Shown: positions 21,367 through 32,675 of the stretch, in pieces
Layout of the letters: the number at the start of each line of letters is the position of its first letter
How positions within the stretch are numbered: position 1 is the first letter of the stretch
From: Pisaster brevispinus
Taxonomy: Eukaryota > Echinodermata > Asteroidea > Forcipulatida > Asteriidae
Reading direction: 5' to 3'
DNA: 64,000 nucleotides
Assembly (NCBI GenBank): GCA_023634235.1
Contig: JAMKCF010000002.1
Coordinates: 560,501 to 624,500, forward strand
The notes under the pieces: generated by a model
The model's input: only the letters and a program-made list of their open reading frames with translations
Told to the model about the DNA's origin: nothing
Databases searched by the model: none
Program-made: the position numbers and the translations under genes

Positions 21367-21536
21367 TGATGGGTGTGATGTGGGGTCAATGGGAACATTG
21401 GAGTACCTGTTCACGGACTTGTGGAATAGGGCGGCGTCTACGAACCCGTCAGTGCCGTCCAACGAGCCGCTCCCTCGGGCCTGGATGCAGCGGGGCTATC
21501 GAGGAGCAACAACCGTGCCTTCAGAGTAAATGCTGA
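21367..21536 (+). CDS. Thrombospondin type 1 repeat exon 4, terminal (EGF/TSP1 gene)
   Basis: The acceptor TTTTCCTCTTCTAG opens a phase-1 exon that encodes the last TSP1 repeat and ends in TGA (21534-21536) directly after the final cysteine (LQSKC). The ladder is WGQWEHW, followed by CSRTCG (O-fucose consensus) and RRLRTRQC. The six exons 13046-21536 give one frame of 312 residues with the order EGF, EGF, TSP1 x4, stop. There is no C-terminal membrane segment, so the product is probably secreted into matrix or body fluid. The full protein is not identified; the 5' part could place it among hemicentin-like, thrombospondin-like or other modular matrix proteins. Confidence 0.88.
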
Positions 21537-22190
21537 CAACATCATGAACACGTTAGGTGTATGGTCGGGGGGGGGGGGTGTGTTCAGCAAAAGGCAATGC
21601 CATTTTCTAGACCATCTCGACCTTTTGGAGACTTGATGACATGTAACAATGTACTTTTTGAAAAGAGAAGAAACGTCAATGCACACACAACGGCGTAAAA
21701 AAGGAATATGCTTCATCACTGCAGAGATGGTCCAAGCTGGGGAGGGGGAATACTGTTTGTATGTGTATTGGGGAAAACAATTGTACTTAATTATTAATTA
21801 ATATGCTGAAGTTTTAAAACAGTCTTAATTATTTTACGGGTAATGCACAAAGTAATTGTGTTTAAATTGCGATAACCACACAAATAATATAAATAATTTG
21901 CTATTCCGTTGGGAAACCCCACGGGGTAGGGAGCTCGAGCGGGCAAAGGTATCTGATGTTCAAATAATTATCATGCAATATAACATAATTTTACAGTCAG
22001 AAAAATATGTATTCTGTGTTAAAAGTTATTTCATGCCTTGAGTTTTGACCAATGTCTTACCCCCCCCCCCTACAAAACAACAACCACAAAAGGCATCCAT
22101 ATGTTGCACTTTTGGTATATTTATGAGCAGATTAAAATAAATTTTTATTAATTGACTTTCAAATTACGGAAATATTTGCACTGAATAAAT
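21537..22190 (+). other. Putative 3' UTR of the EGF/TSP1 gene
   Basis: Non-coding sequence after the stop, with runs of 12 G (21567-21578) and 11 C (22060-22070). AATAAA occurs near 22135 (TTAAAATAAATT) and 22180 (TGAATAAATTG), which could serve for polyadenylation. The end of the transcript cannot be fixed from sequence alone. Confidence 0.4.
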
Positions 22191-22924
22191 TGAAACTCGT
22201 GTAACGAAACAATATTGTCAGTTTAAGCTTACTTTTTATCGTAACAATGTGTGTCGTTTCTTGTTTTCCTTTTATTTATTTATTTATTTTTTTGTCTGAC
22301 GTTTTCTACTTATAACTTTGCAACCGTGTTGAAAACTTAACCGAAGTAGATCTTGTAACCTTCGTTTACAAAAAGAGTGACCATGTACATTCCTGGACCT
22401 TTCTGGCAGGCAAGATAATTCACTCGTCACTTAAAAAATGTTACATTTTGTATCATAAATTTCACATAGAGTTATTAAAAAATAACATATTAATAAGTTA
22501 TGAGATGAGTCCTCTTTCTTCATATCAAAAAGTTTTTAAAAATTGGAATGTGCAATCTTTCGTAGATTTTATGCGTTATTCTACTGGGCTGTGTACAAAT
22601 TGTGCCTGCGGGAAGTCCAGGCTCTGTGGCTCTTCTGTAAACATGTGATGTCACAGGTCACATGGTCTATAGCTACAAAGGTCTTTCTTTTGCAACATCA
22701 CAGCTGCGAGTTTTGCAAACCAATACGGGCTGCCTCCATTGCAAAAAATACAACAACGGGCTGTTTCTTCACCAAGTAGGCCTAATGCTTTCAAATTAAT
22801 TTATTATTTATAATAAAATTGACTGTCAGTGATTGAACATAATATACTTCATAAAAACAGTTTTAATGCTTTACTAAAATGATAATTGTTTTGCCAGTCC
22901 AATTGATACATTTTGTGATACTCG
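22191..22924. other. Unassigned intergenic stretch
   Basis: AT-rich sequence with no recognised exon or repeat family. Confidence 0.4.
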
Positions 22925-23120
22925 GGGCCTCCCTAGACTTGATGACAAGTCGTTAGTCAGTGTATATTTGTCTGCCAGCGCTGCCTATTTCAAACACACA
23001 TCCCGCCGTTCATGCAACAGTCACAGTGCGATTATACATTCATGCAACGGTACATATTGGGATCGAGGATATGACCGCACAAACAATTACCGACTTGATT
23101 TCAAGACTAGGGCCTCCCAT
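22925..23120. mobile_element. Inverted-repeat element with AGACTTGAT-type ends
   Basis: The left end is GGGCCTCCCTAGACTTGATG plus ACAAGTCG. The right end, on the other strand, is GAGGCCCTAGTCTTGAAATC plus AAGTCG. The palindromic end motif resembles that of the element in the lectin units (2286-2965). Confidence 0.55.
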
Positions 23121-23814
23121 ACAAATGGTGGTTACCGATTGCAAACAAAAGAAAAGTTTGTACAGTGGTAGTTTTTCCGCGCTGTCTTTTCGTGTCGACT
23201 TCCATCCGATCGAACACGAAATGGACAGTGCGCCCTCATGCGTTAAATCTTGACTAGGTTTGTTTATGTTACGAGGCCTGCTGGTATCCGGCTCATTATG
23301 CGTACTATTTAACGCAGTGTTGTAAGTGTGGTCAATATGGTGATGGTGAACATGTGTGATTCCCAGCAACCCTGGAGGATGCGGTAAGATTACGCATCAC
23401 TGAACATCTACTGAAAAGGTTGCAAGGTAAACATCCGCCATTGCATTTAGGTCAGGAGTGTTAAGGCTTCTAAGGACAGCTGTTTATAAACTGCATACAT
23501 TGTGCGGAATCTGGCTGCGAATTACAGCAAAAGGTTGGTGTTTTTCATAAATTGGCGTTTTATAAAATAATATTAATAATATTAATTATTATTGCATTGG
23601 GCATTGTTGGGGTAGATCGAATCGGATCTCAGATGTCAGTAAGTCATTTTATTATTGTAATGCTTACGAACATTGGCTATTAGGGCCTAATAAAAGCATT
23701 GTAAAACTCCGTATCTGACTGCCACCTGCTTAAACAGTTAAAAGGTCAAATTCTATCAAGTTGCCTGTCTGGACATGCTGGAAAGGTTGACAGAATTATA
23801 TAGCCACAAACTAG

Positions 23815-24045
23815 CAGTTTGCACAATTCTGGGCTAGATGCTCTTTCAATTCATTCAGCTTCTTTGGTTGGAGTTTCATCTTTTTGAGAGGGTAATCCAA
23901 GGCCTTTTTGCACAGGGAAGGGCACTTGCATTGGCAAATCTTAAAGTCTGTGGGAAGCTTTTGAAGGGGCATCAAGAGCAACACCAGGGCGACAGAGGTC
24001 ATGACCTCTGCTCTGTGGCCTCTGTTTAATTCCAGGCCTGTTTTG
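23815..24045 (+). repeat. Dispersed repeat A (also 26275-26462)
   Basis: TTGGAGTTT ... GAGAGGG, GGCACTTGCATTGGCAAATC, TTAAAGTCTGTGGGAAGCTT, and GGCCTCTGTTTAATTCCAGG match the second copy in order, with moderate divergence. Confidence 0.7.
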
Positions 24046-25469
24046 TTTCTCTCTAAGGCATACAAATGGGCTTGAATCCCTGTAGGCCCCCTATTGTTTT
24101 TTCGCTTCCTCGCACCCACATACACCCAGCAAGTAAGATAGGCATGACAGGTACATGTAGAAACATGGAGAGAGAGGGAGAGAGAGAGTTTTTTAAACCG
24201 GCCCCTATAAAATCCATTTATTGTTGTTTTTGTTGTATCCCCAGTCTATTGAACACACCCTCAGCTGTACATTTGTATATTGATCCCCCAAATATTTTTA
24301 ACGTGTATTTTTTAAACAATTGTCTGTTGGATATTGACATTTTTCTGATCATTTCGCCAAGCAGTCAGAATTGTTAACTTGAGTTTTATTTTCTTAAAAT
24401 CTTGATCTGGCTTTCTTGAAATCACTTTACAAAGCAAGAATGACACTCAACATGCAAAGTGGGTAGTTTTTGGAGAAATTTTAAGTCTGTTTCCGTGCCA
24501 TCATTGACTTTGTGTTCATGGGACGGGAATCAGACCATTTACAATGTCGGACTTTATTTCCCTTAAAAAGGAGTCATCAGTGAGCCACAAATCAGAAAAA
24601 AAGATTAGGTACATGTAGGCCTCAGATAATGTAAGCATTTTTCTATCCATCATGTCCATTGAAGTAGGAGTCAATTTTTAATAATAAATAAGAATGATCT
24701 GATTTTGGGGGATAAAAAAATGAATGTCCTTGCATTATTTAAGAATTTAAATGATGCTCATGGGATCTCATAAAGTACAACATCACTGTCACTAGGCTTG
24801 TCTTTATAGGTCAAAGTGCATAATGAGTTGATAGACCATGTCAACTGGCTTACCTTGTGAGAGTAATCTTGAACATTCCAGGGAGATTCATTACATCGGC
24901 AGTACTCACGCAATTTTGTAATGGGGAAAATGACAGCTAACTAAACTTTGAGATGTGCCCAAGTGTCTGTCCATGTAACATTTGTTGGGCCTACTTCTTT
25001 AACCTTCTAGTTGTCTAAACACTCAGAGAAATGCATCAATTTCTGGTTTCTACCAATGAGAAATATCAGACTAAATCTAAGTTCAGACTAAGTTCATCTG
25101 CTCAAGCACCCAAACATGTACCTGGATGTAGTTGAAAACCTGCTTGGATCCTCATGGAGATGTAATGATGGAGGTTTGTTTAGTGAACTTTTTTATTCAT
25201 CATTGTGAAAGAATGTTTGAAATATTGCTTCAGCTTTAACTGTCGGCTGGGGGAGATTACATGTATTCCACATACTGAAGGAGAGTAGAAAGACTCTCAT
25301 TCTGCTGATGTTGTCACACATGAATCACGTGATTCATCCTCTGATGCTTGTTTGGTCGTATGCAGTTGCAAAGTAGATTTCAATTTCATCACTGTCCTGT
25401 CCAACATTCCAATTAACTAACTAGAACTATACAATATGTCATGTAAAATTTAACAATTATAGACATTTT
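24046..25469. other. Unassigned non-coding stretch
   Basis: No exon recognised. It holds a short GA-rich run near 24170-24190 and the first of the clustered TACATGTA sites (24152, 24610, 25258). Confidence 0.4.
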
Positions 25470-25720
25470 GTCAGTCGAGTCTCGGTCACAAACATCGAGT
25501 CTGAGTCTGAATCAAAAATGTGGGCAATCGAGGGCAAGAAGTCAGTGATCATAGTGACTCAAGTCCATCAGAGTTCGAGTCATCAAACAATGGGACTGGA
25601 GTCTGAGCCCAAAGCATTGATCAATTTTATGACTTGTGACTCAAGTCCAAGTCCGAGGCATAAAAAATGTGACTGAAATCCGAGGTTTCACGATTGAGTC
25701 ATACAAGTCTGCAAGTGCAA
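25470..25720. repeat. Degenerate GAGTCTGAGTC / GACTCAAGTCC repeat
   Basis: Many variants of CGAGTCTGAGTC, ACTCAAGTCCA and TCGAGTCATC are scattered in both orientations. A similar block is at 38650-38790. Type unknown; no coding capacity. Confidence 0.6.
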
Positions 25721-26274
25721 ATTAAAGTATTGAAACATTCTCTGAGGTTGATTCCTGATATGAAAGAAGGTATTGGCTTGACTAAGAATGATCCAAATGC
25801 ACTCTCTTTACAGTTGAAGGTGCTGTTGCAGTAAGTAAACATCTCCTTTGAGATTAGATGCGTGCCCATACCCGCTACAATAATGTTTGCTTGTCCCCAA
25901 CCCTGCCTGATATTTTGACGCCATTTGATTAATTGGTGGGCCCAAGATCATGCTGCGATTCCAATTAAATTGAGTGGTTGGTTTTGCGTTGACACTTGTA
26001 ACTGATCAGGTCAATGTTGTACACAATGTATGACCAAGTTGAATCAATATCTAGTATAAGTACTTACTCCAAATGGCAATCAATACTTCAGTGCAGGTGT
26101 GTAAATTAACCTGCATATCAACTTGTTCAAGCAAGCCTAGTTCAAATTTCTTTAAGATGAAATCCTGAATATTGAGTTTTTGCACTGAGCAGGTTGTTTC
26201 CGAACTCTTAAACACGGCAGCCTGGTCAGCCCCCCTCCCTTCCAGCATGTCTAGTCAGATTTAACCCTCAAACG

Positions 26275-26462
26275 TGTCCCAACGAAACTCTTGGCCTGGA
26301 GTTTAAACTTTGAGAGGGCAAGGTTTTTTCTTCATTTTGTAAGTGGCACTTCCATTGCAAAATCTTAAAGTCTAGGGAAAACGTTTGAAGGGTCACCAAG
26401 GCCAAGACCAGGAGCAACAGAGAACATGGCCTCACTGGCCTCCGTTTATTTCCTGGCCTGAC
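26275..26462 (+). repeat. Dispersed repeat A, second copy
   Basis: It carries GGCACTTCCATTGCAAAATC, TTAAAGTCTAGGGAAAACG, and GGCCTCCGTTTATTTCCTGG in the same order as 23815-24045. Confidence 0.7.
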
Positions 26463-26744
26463 TCGCGTTTCAAATTTGTAATATTTAAAATTGAGTTTGT
26501 TTACAATCAGTTTAAATGCAATCATTGTAAAAAAAACATGTAGGCGACAGCACCTCTGGTTGATAGCCTTTCCAGCTGAGAAACTGATTCAAAATAAATT
26601 CAATTATCAGTCAATTTGGAACATGGAGGTCTATAGTATTAGTATTACTGGATAGTGTCCTTTTCAGAATTAGGCTTTAAGTCTGGAGACGGACTCAAGA
26701 GGTTCTCATTTGAGAGCTACAAAGTTCTTCTGTAATTCTCCTGG

Positions 26745-26860
26745 GCCCAAATTCATGGCTCTGCTACTTCCCATAGATTTTTCAACCTTAGAATTCTGTG
26801 GTAACGAGTGCCCAGTGAAATTAGGTCCCAATGGGCATCAAAGTGCTCATTATATTTAGG
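26745..26860. repeat. Dispersed repeat B (also 39545-39715)
   Basis: GGGCCCAAATTCATGGCTCT, TAGAATTCTGTGGTAACGAG: the second copy has GCATAGAATTCCACAGTAAC on the other strand with the same theme. Confidence 0.45.
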
Positions 26861-27114
26861 ACAGATGCTGAGCTTCAGCTTGAAATATAAGCCCTCATAA
26901 ATTTACATGCATCACATTGTAAGGGTTCTTTTACTTGCATTACATACATAGCACACGGGACCTACGGCTTTAGGCCCATGTCCTATCACGGTTTGAGTGT
27001 CTCACTCATGGATACAACTGCCATGTCTGGTACCCAAATTCCCACACTTTGACAGTTTGACAACACCAGAGCTCGAGTTCCGGGCACTAGACTGGCTTGG
27101 ACCTGTCAGAGTGT

Positions 27115-27160
27115 TAATAATAATAATTATTATTTATTATTATTAATAATAATAATAATG
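27115..27160. repeat. TAA/TTA microsatellite, self-complementary
   Basis: A run of TAATAATAATAATTATTATT and its complement forms a perfect fold-back microsatellite of about 46 bases. Confidence 0.9.
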
Positions 27161-27907
27161 GAGACTTGGGCCCTATAATGCGTCATGTCTGTCACAAAGA
27201 AACCCCCTGGGGCAGAAAATCTCTTTTAAAACTAAACTGATATTTGAGAACCTGTATATTACAAATAAACCTTTCTAAGGTGAAATATCTTAATTGAAAG
27301 AGATGGGTTTTGAATGTGAGGTAAGAAGTCTTCTGTTCTCAGTTTGATGGATGGATTCCATGTCTTTTACATAAATTTGGATTGCAGAGCCACCAACTCT
27401 CCCTGATTCTGCAGAAAGCTCCCTGAAAATAAAACAATCTTTCCATGTTCTGATGAACAAGTTTAAAAATCTCCTTGCTTACATGGAAACCTAGCCCCTA
27501 CATGTATTACATGTATTATGTTGAATATAAAATTCTAAAAATATCCGTGCCTGTGGGCCAGTGTAGAAAGAATTCAAGCCTTGATAATGCTAGTTTGATT
27601 ATCATTATTTTTATTCGGTATTCTAATGCCGTGACTCAGCCACCACTGTTTTCAATGGTGAATGCAGTGACACTGAATAACGGCAGAAAGCTAGAGCCAA
27701 GATGTTGGTCTGAACAGACTGTAGAGTGTCTCAGTCCATCAAACCCATTACTGATGTTCCCCTTGGCTTTAATTTCATTTCATTTAAGGCTGCGGTCATC
27801 CAGTGTAGGGTATAGCCTTCCTCATGAAAAATGCCATTGATCTCTATTCCTTGCTGTTCTTGTCGGTACTGTCCCAGCATAAGATCAAATGTCAAGCCTC
27901 CATCTTC
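27161..27907. other. Unassigned non-coding stretch
   Basis: No exon recognised. The 121-codon frame at 27475-27840 has no domain and no splice-site support. Confidence 0.4.
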
Positions 27908-28409
27908 TTAAAGAGGGGCTCCAAGCTCAAATTCAGTTTTATGATCCGATCATTTTCCAATAGATAGATTCCCTAGGACAATGGACAACAAAATGACATG
28001 CCACTGTGTTTGATACCCTTAAATTCAAGTGCAATTTTTGTCCAAAACAAACTATTTCATGTATTTCATGATGTCACATTTCAAATATTTGTGTACAGGG
28101 AATTTTTAGTTCATTCCTGAATTTTGATGACATTCAATCAAATCGTCATTGAATTTGACCTTTTGACTGGCTCAAAAATTCCTCTATGGAATATGCAGAC
28201 CCATGCGTTTTTTATGTCCAATGACGTCATGTACATGGTGTATACAATTTTGCTCTGAACATGCTGAAAGAGTATCAAATAAAATGACATTCTACATCAT
28301 TTTAACCAGAGGTTAGAGACTTGGTATTCTTCCCCACTTTATTTATCTATCTATTGGAAAATGAATGCATAACAAAACCGAATTTGACCTTTTTGGGGTC
28401 CCTCTTTAA
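27908..28409. mobile_element. Inverted-repeat element with TTAAAGAGGGGCTCC ends
   Basis: The left end TTAAAGAGGGGCTCC (27908-27922) and the right end GGGGTCCCTCTTTAA (28395-28409) are inverted copies. Partial members lie near 20935, 36490, 42048, 53762, 55890, 56590 and 62107, sharing CAGTTTTGTGATGCACTCAT and AAGGTTAGAGACTTG. The element is about 500 bases long and non-coding. Confidence 0.75.
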
Positions 28410-28714
28410 TGGAGATGAGCTGGATGAACACACGGCCGGAAGTAATGACAGTAGATCGGGACAACAAGACCACTAGATTGGGAAAAGGACCAATTCATCC
28501 ATTAGTCTCATTGTGCATCTCTTGTCATCTCTCCGGGCAGTGTGTCCTGCCCAGCTCAATTTCTAGCCTGTAACTTCAGTTTTCTTGTTTTTCCGAACGC
28601 TGTCTCTGATTGACATGCATGCATTCCGCATTAAAGCAAAGCATAAATTGTCTTACCAAATACTCTTTGTGCTGTACACATATAATATTTTTGCTCTTTC
28701 TATTTTAAATAATA

Positions 28715-29020
28715 ATAATAATATACAGTGCTTGTATAGCGCTATTCCAAAGAACATGATCATAGCGCTTTACAATGAAACATTACGAAAACATAATATA
28801 TACAAAAGATGTGAAAAATAGACAAAGCAGAACAAAATAAATTGTTAGCAAAGCAACAAAGATAGACATAATTTAACAGAACAGGTGTGTCTTTAACTGG
28901 CGTTTGAATGCAGTGATGTTATTATAAGACCGTATGGTTGGTGGTAAATCATTCCATAATTTGGGGCCGGAAAACACTGAAAGACCCACTACCAACTAGT
29001 CTATGAGTTGTAGTTGTTGT
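28715..29020. repeat. Dispersed repeat C with ATAGCGCT motif
   Basis: ATAATAATATACAGTGCTTG, TATAGCGCTATTCC, ATAGCGCTTTACAATG, then GGTAAATCATTCCATAATTT and GGGGCCGGAAAACACTGAAA. A diverged second copy is at about 51540-51770 (CTCATTCCACAGACCTGGGG). The nature of the family is unknown. Confidence 0.55.
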
Positions 29021-29999
29021 CCATGTCAATGTCATTAGAAAGAACATACTTTTTTCCAGCTATATTTTTGTGATGACAACAATTTATTTCTTTATACTTG
29101 TTTGTTTAGGGGTTTTCAGAAAACATCTTTCGATTTCAGTTTATTAAAAATTCAAAACAAGTTTGTTGTGTGTTGTGCGCAATGTCTTGGGCTGCTTTGT
29201 AGATCTGTAAGCATTATCTGTAGGTGAAGCATGGGGGAGAAATTCAAGGAGTGAAATAAAATACAGGTTTTGTAATCTGAGGTCTTTATTTACACTTTCT
29301 TGCCAATGGTTCTCATTTGTTAAACTCAGCATCACATGGAGACTGAAGTAGGTTTGTGATAAAGAGACATTGAAATCCGTGTCCAAATTTCCTTAGAAGG
29401 TTAAATAAAGCGGACAGTAAAACAAACCAAAAATTAAAATAAAAAGGTTAACAGAAAGCCACAATTTCTGTTTAAATATTTGGAAAAATAAACTTCATGG
29501 ATGAGAAACCCTTAGCTCAGAGGGGCAGTAGGGCAAGATTTTGTCCCAACCAAAGTGAAACAAGAAACGAGAGGTGTTTATGATGTAAAAAAAGGAACTG
29601 GGTGAAAATACACTTCGTACAAATCATTGGTTTTTGATTGAATGTGAGTGCTAAATGAGAGATCTTTCATCTTTAAGTCGATGGCATTCATCCCACTTCT
29701 CTCCATACAAGAAGCAATCACTTGTCCCGAAGACATTTTCAACAGATAGACAAGAATCTTTTATCTCACATGTAAGAATCAGGAAACCAAATTGTAGGAA
29801 ATGCAAATTGTAACTCTTTTTGAAATCACATAATTTGTTCATCTTTCCTAAGTTGGCTGCATCTAGCTGTGCTGGGCTTTCTTAACTGGTTATAATACAC
29901 ACACACACGCACACAAACAACAGGAAGTTGAAAGTACAATGGACGCCATATAATGCAGAGATGAAGTAATTAAAATGATTGGAATCCTTCTCATTGCTT
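29021..29999. other. Unassigned non-coding stretch
   Basis: No recognised exon or repeat apart from a short CA run near 29900. Confidence 0.4.
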
Positions 30000-30346
30000 C
30001 TTTAAGTGACAAGTTCTTCCTCTCACTCTCTAGTCATCCCGATTTCTCCAATCCGTAGGGAGCAGAGCTCAGCGTCCCTCAGTCAGACGGTCGGTCAGTC
30101 GAAGCAGATGGGAAGATTGTGTCCGGGCATCCTCCTCCTACTCTATGTCCGCTCTGAGCCGCATCATTGATTAAAGGCAGACAGAGGGGATCTTAAGAAT
30201 CGGGGTAGTCCTTTGATCGGCATCTTCACTTCATCGTCTGAGCCAGGGCGAGCCTTAAAGGAGGCAGAGACTCAACTTCTTCCAAAGGGCAAACCACTGG
30301 CTGCTGGGGCAGCCATCTTGAAAGCTGGCTGGGAATTATAAGGTGA
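30000..30346 (+). promoter_or_regulatory. Candidate promoter and untranslated first exon
   Basis: This block is richer in GC and CpG than the surrounding sequence (AGACGGTCGGTCAGTCGAAG, GGGCATCCTCC, GTCCGCTCTGAGCCGC) and is not part of a recognised repeat. It ends in a good splice donor, AATTATAAG|GTGAGG near 30342. The next coding exon, at 57300, starts with its ATG directly after an acceptor, so an untranslated first exon must lie upstream; this block is the best candidate seen. The link across 27 kb is inference. Confidence 0.3.
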
Positions 30347-30539
30347 GGCTTAACATAGTACAGTCGTCAGTAAAATGCTAATGATTGGACAGCTGTTAGG
30401 CTGCCTGCATTGAGAACTAGGTGCTGTTCAATGTGAATTCATGACCAGGCTTGAGTCGAAGATGTTGCAAGTTGTGTACACACCATGGGTGTACATGTTA
30501 ACAATTTATGAAGTAGTTGCCATCTATGCAGTTATTCTC

Positions 30540-30900
30540 CCCAGGATTTCTCTAAACTTGGGGCATTCTGGACCCAAATTTTGGAGGAATTGGCCTTTAA
30601 AGCAGGATTGAATGAAAGCCAGGTCCTGAATTGCAAACAAATGTTTTTTACTCAGTGTTTTATCTTTAGCTTTTAAAACCCTAACCGTGCAATCTGGGGC
30701 AATCTAAATGGTTTTATCTTGATGTTTTGTGTTAATTTGGTCTGAAGTCAAAATTATTGAATTTTAAAAACATATTGATGGATATTTTTTGCATACATTT
30801 CGGCTGCAATTTACATGTATTGGCTCCTAACTCATGCATCGGCCTGATATGCTGGCTTGTGCATGGGGAGGGCTCCTCATCACTGTACAATAAACGTCCC
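30540..30900 (+). repeat. Dispersed repeat D (also 40680-41060)
   Basis: GTGCAATCTGGGGCAATCTA, GGTTTTATCTTGATGTTTT, and a CCTGATATGCTGGCTTGTGC / GCATGGGGA stretch match 40845-41042 in order. A short related fragment is near 31565. Confidence 0.65.
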
Positions 30901-32555
30901 TTATTTTCTTTTTGTTTTCATACTGCATTAAATTCCTTCAAGGCAAGTACATGTAGTCTCATCTGCAATCCAGATTTGATTAGTCGTTCTTGTCCACCGG
31001 CCACAATTCCATCAAAAACACTGACTACAAGGCGATTTGTCTGGCCATCTGTTTCAACCATTTAAATCACTTACGTTTTTTTTCCCAACCATGTCAAACA
31101 GATTTACAGTCATGGATTAAAAAAATAGAAGAGCAAAGAAAAAGAAAACCAGGCTGCTTGAACTGTGTCTAAATAAACAGAGCAGAAAGTTGATGTGAAG
31201 TTTCTGTCTTGTTGACGGGTCAATAACCAACATGAATGTTATTGCTCTAAATTTGTATGTTCGTTAGTCTACATTTTTAGAAGACTGGATTGTTGTGAGA
31301 ATTAAATGGAATGTTTACATCCGATATAATCGCCTACATTTACTACAGTGTGGATTGATTTGTTGTTATTGCCCATTATTACAAGTGAAATATTGGTCCC
31401 TTTTTGTTATTATTATTATTTTCAAACATAGTTATTCCTGTTGACCGTATTTTATGCAAGACACCAGGTTACCTTTTCTTCTTCTTTTTTTTCTTTTCTT
31501 TATGATACATTTTTGTATTAAAATAAACATTTGCACAAATAAATTTATAACATTGATAATTTTTTGTACCAGCTGCAATTGGGGTGTATCGGCATGTTAT
31601 CGCGCGCATCGCCTCGTTACGCTAGCTCAGGTGCATGGGCAGAATCTGATGCTCTTTTGTCTCTGGTAATTAGTACATGTTCACTTTCACAGCAGCATTT
31701 AAACTGTACATGTAGGGGAGGGTAAAATTTTTATCCATAACCTTGATCGACTAGAAAATGGTGCAAAAAGCGAACCTTTTTAGGTTGCTCAGTATACATG
31801 CTGGTGTCTGTTTATTTTTTGGTTGTGAGTGTTTGATTGTTTGGTTTTTTTTTAAGGGGGAATTTTGTTATATTTTATATAGAACGTTTGAAATGTTAAG
31901 CTGACTGATCGAGGTCGTGGTCATTTGGGCCATTTTATAATTGAGAATGTTCTGACGTCAATTTGACTGATGCATTTACACACACACATGTAGTCTGTTT
32001 TGCAAAAATGACACTAACCATGCTAACATATGGTAAATCTGATAGGTTGGTTGTCAAACTACTTCCATGATGTATTATAAATATTTCACCAAACGTATGC
32101 TCTATAAACGTGACAATATCTCTTTAGTTTCTCAAACCATATAAAGGAAGAAAAAACAACTCATTATCTCTTGGTTTTTATGTAGCAACAGATGGAATTG
32201 ACATGTGTCACAATGCCTTGCATTGTAGATTAGTATTTGTTCATCATTTGCACTGGCACAAAGTAATGAGCTTTTGAAAGCAATTTGATAAGCTTGACTC
32301 ATTGTACATTGTTGCTGAAGGGTAAAAAGGCCTACATGTCGAGAAAAACAAATTTTGTTTCTACTTCCTCCAGTGCTCACAATGCTTTTGTACTATTGAA
32401 TTCTGTTCTAAATTGAGAAAGTCCTACATATGTATAATGATTAAATTAACAAAATTCACTAGAAGAGGATTTGACCCTGTGACCTCCGGAGTGATGTGCC
32501 AGTGTTAAGTTACATTAAATGTAAGAAACAATACAAATATTTGGGGTTGAACAGA
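30901..32555. other. Unassigned non-coding stretch
   Basis: No exon recognised. It contains TACATGTA sites at 30949 and 31708 and AT-rich low-complexity sequence. Confidence 0.4.
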
Positions 32556-32675
32556 GCGATTTGTCTAGAGCAGGATTTGAACCAACGACCTCCAGATTAA
32601 TGTGCCAGCGCTCTACCAATTAACTGAGCTATCTACATATGTGTACATGTAGCCCTATGTTGGCGGTCTCCCTAT
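32556..32675 (-). mobile_element. tRNA-like SINE, reverse strand
   Basis: On the minus strand it reads ATAGCTCAGTTAATTGGTAG (A box) and GTCGTTGGTTCAAATCCTGC (B box). It is flanked by GTTGGCGGTCTCC. Related heads occur at 32462, 48850 (plus) and 55255. It does not form a matching acceptor stem, so it is not called a tRNA gene. Confidence 0.7.

Noticed and set aside
27475..27840. 121-codon open frame
   Set aside because: No domain, no splice sites, composition like its flanks.
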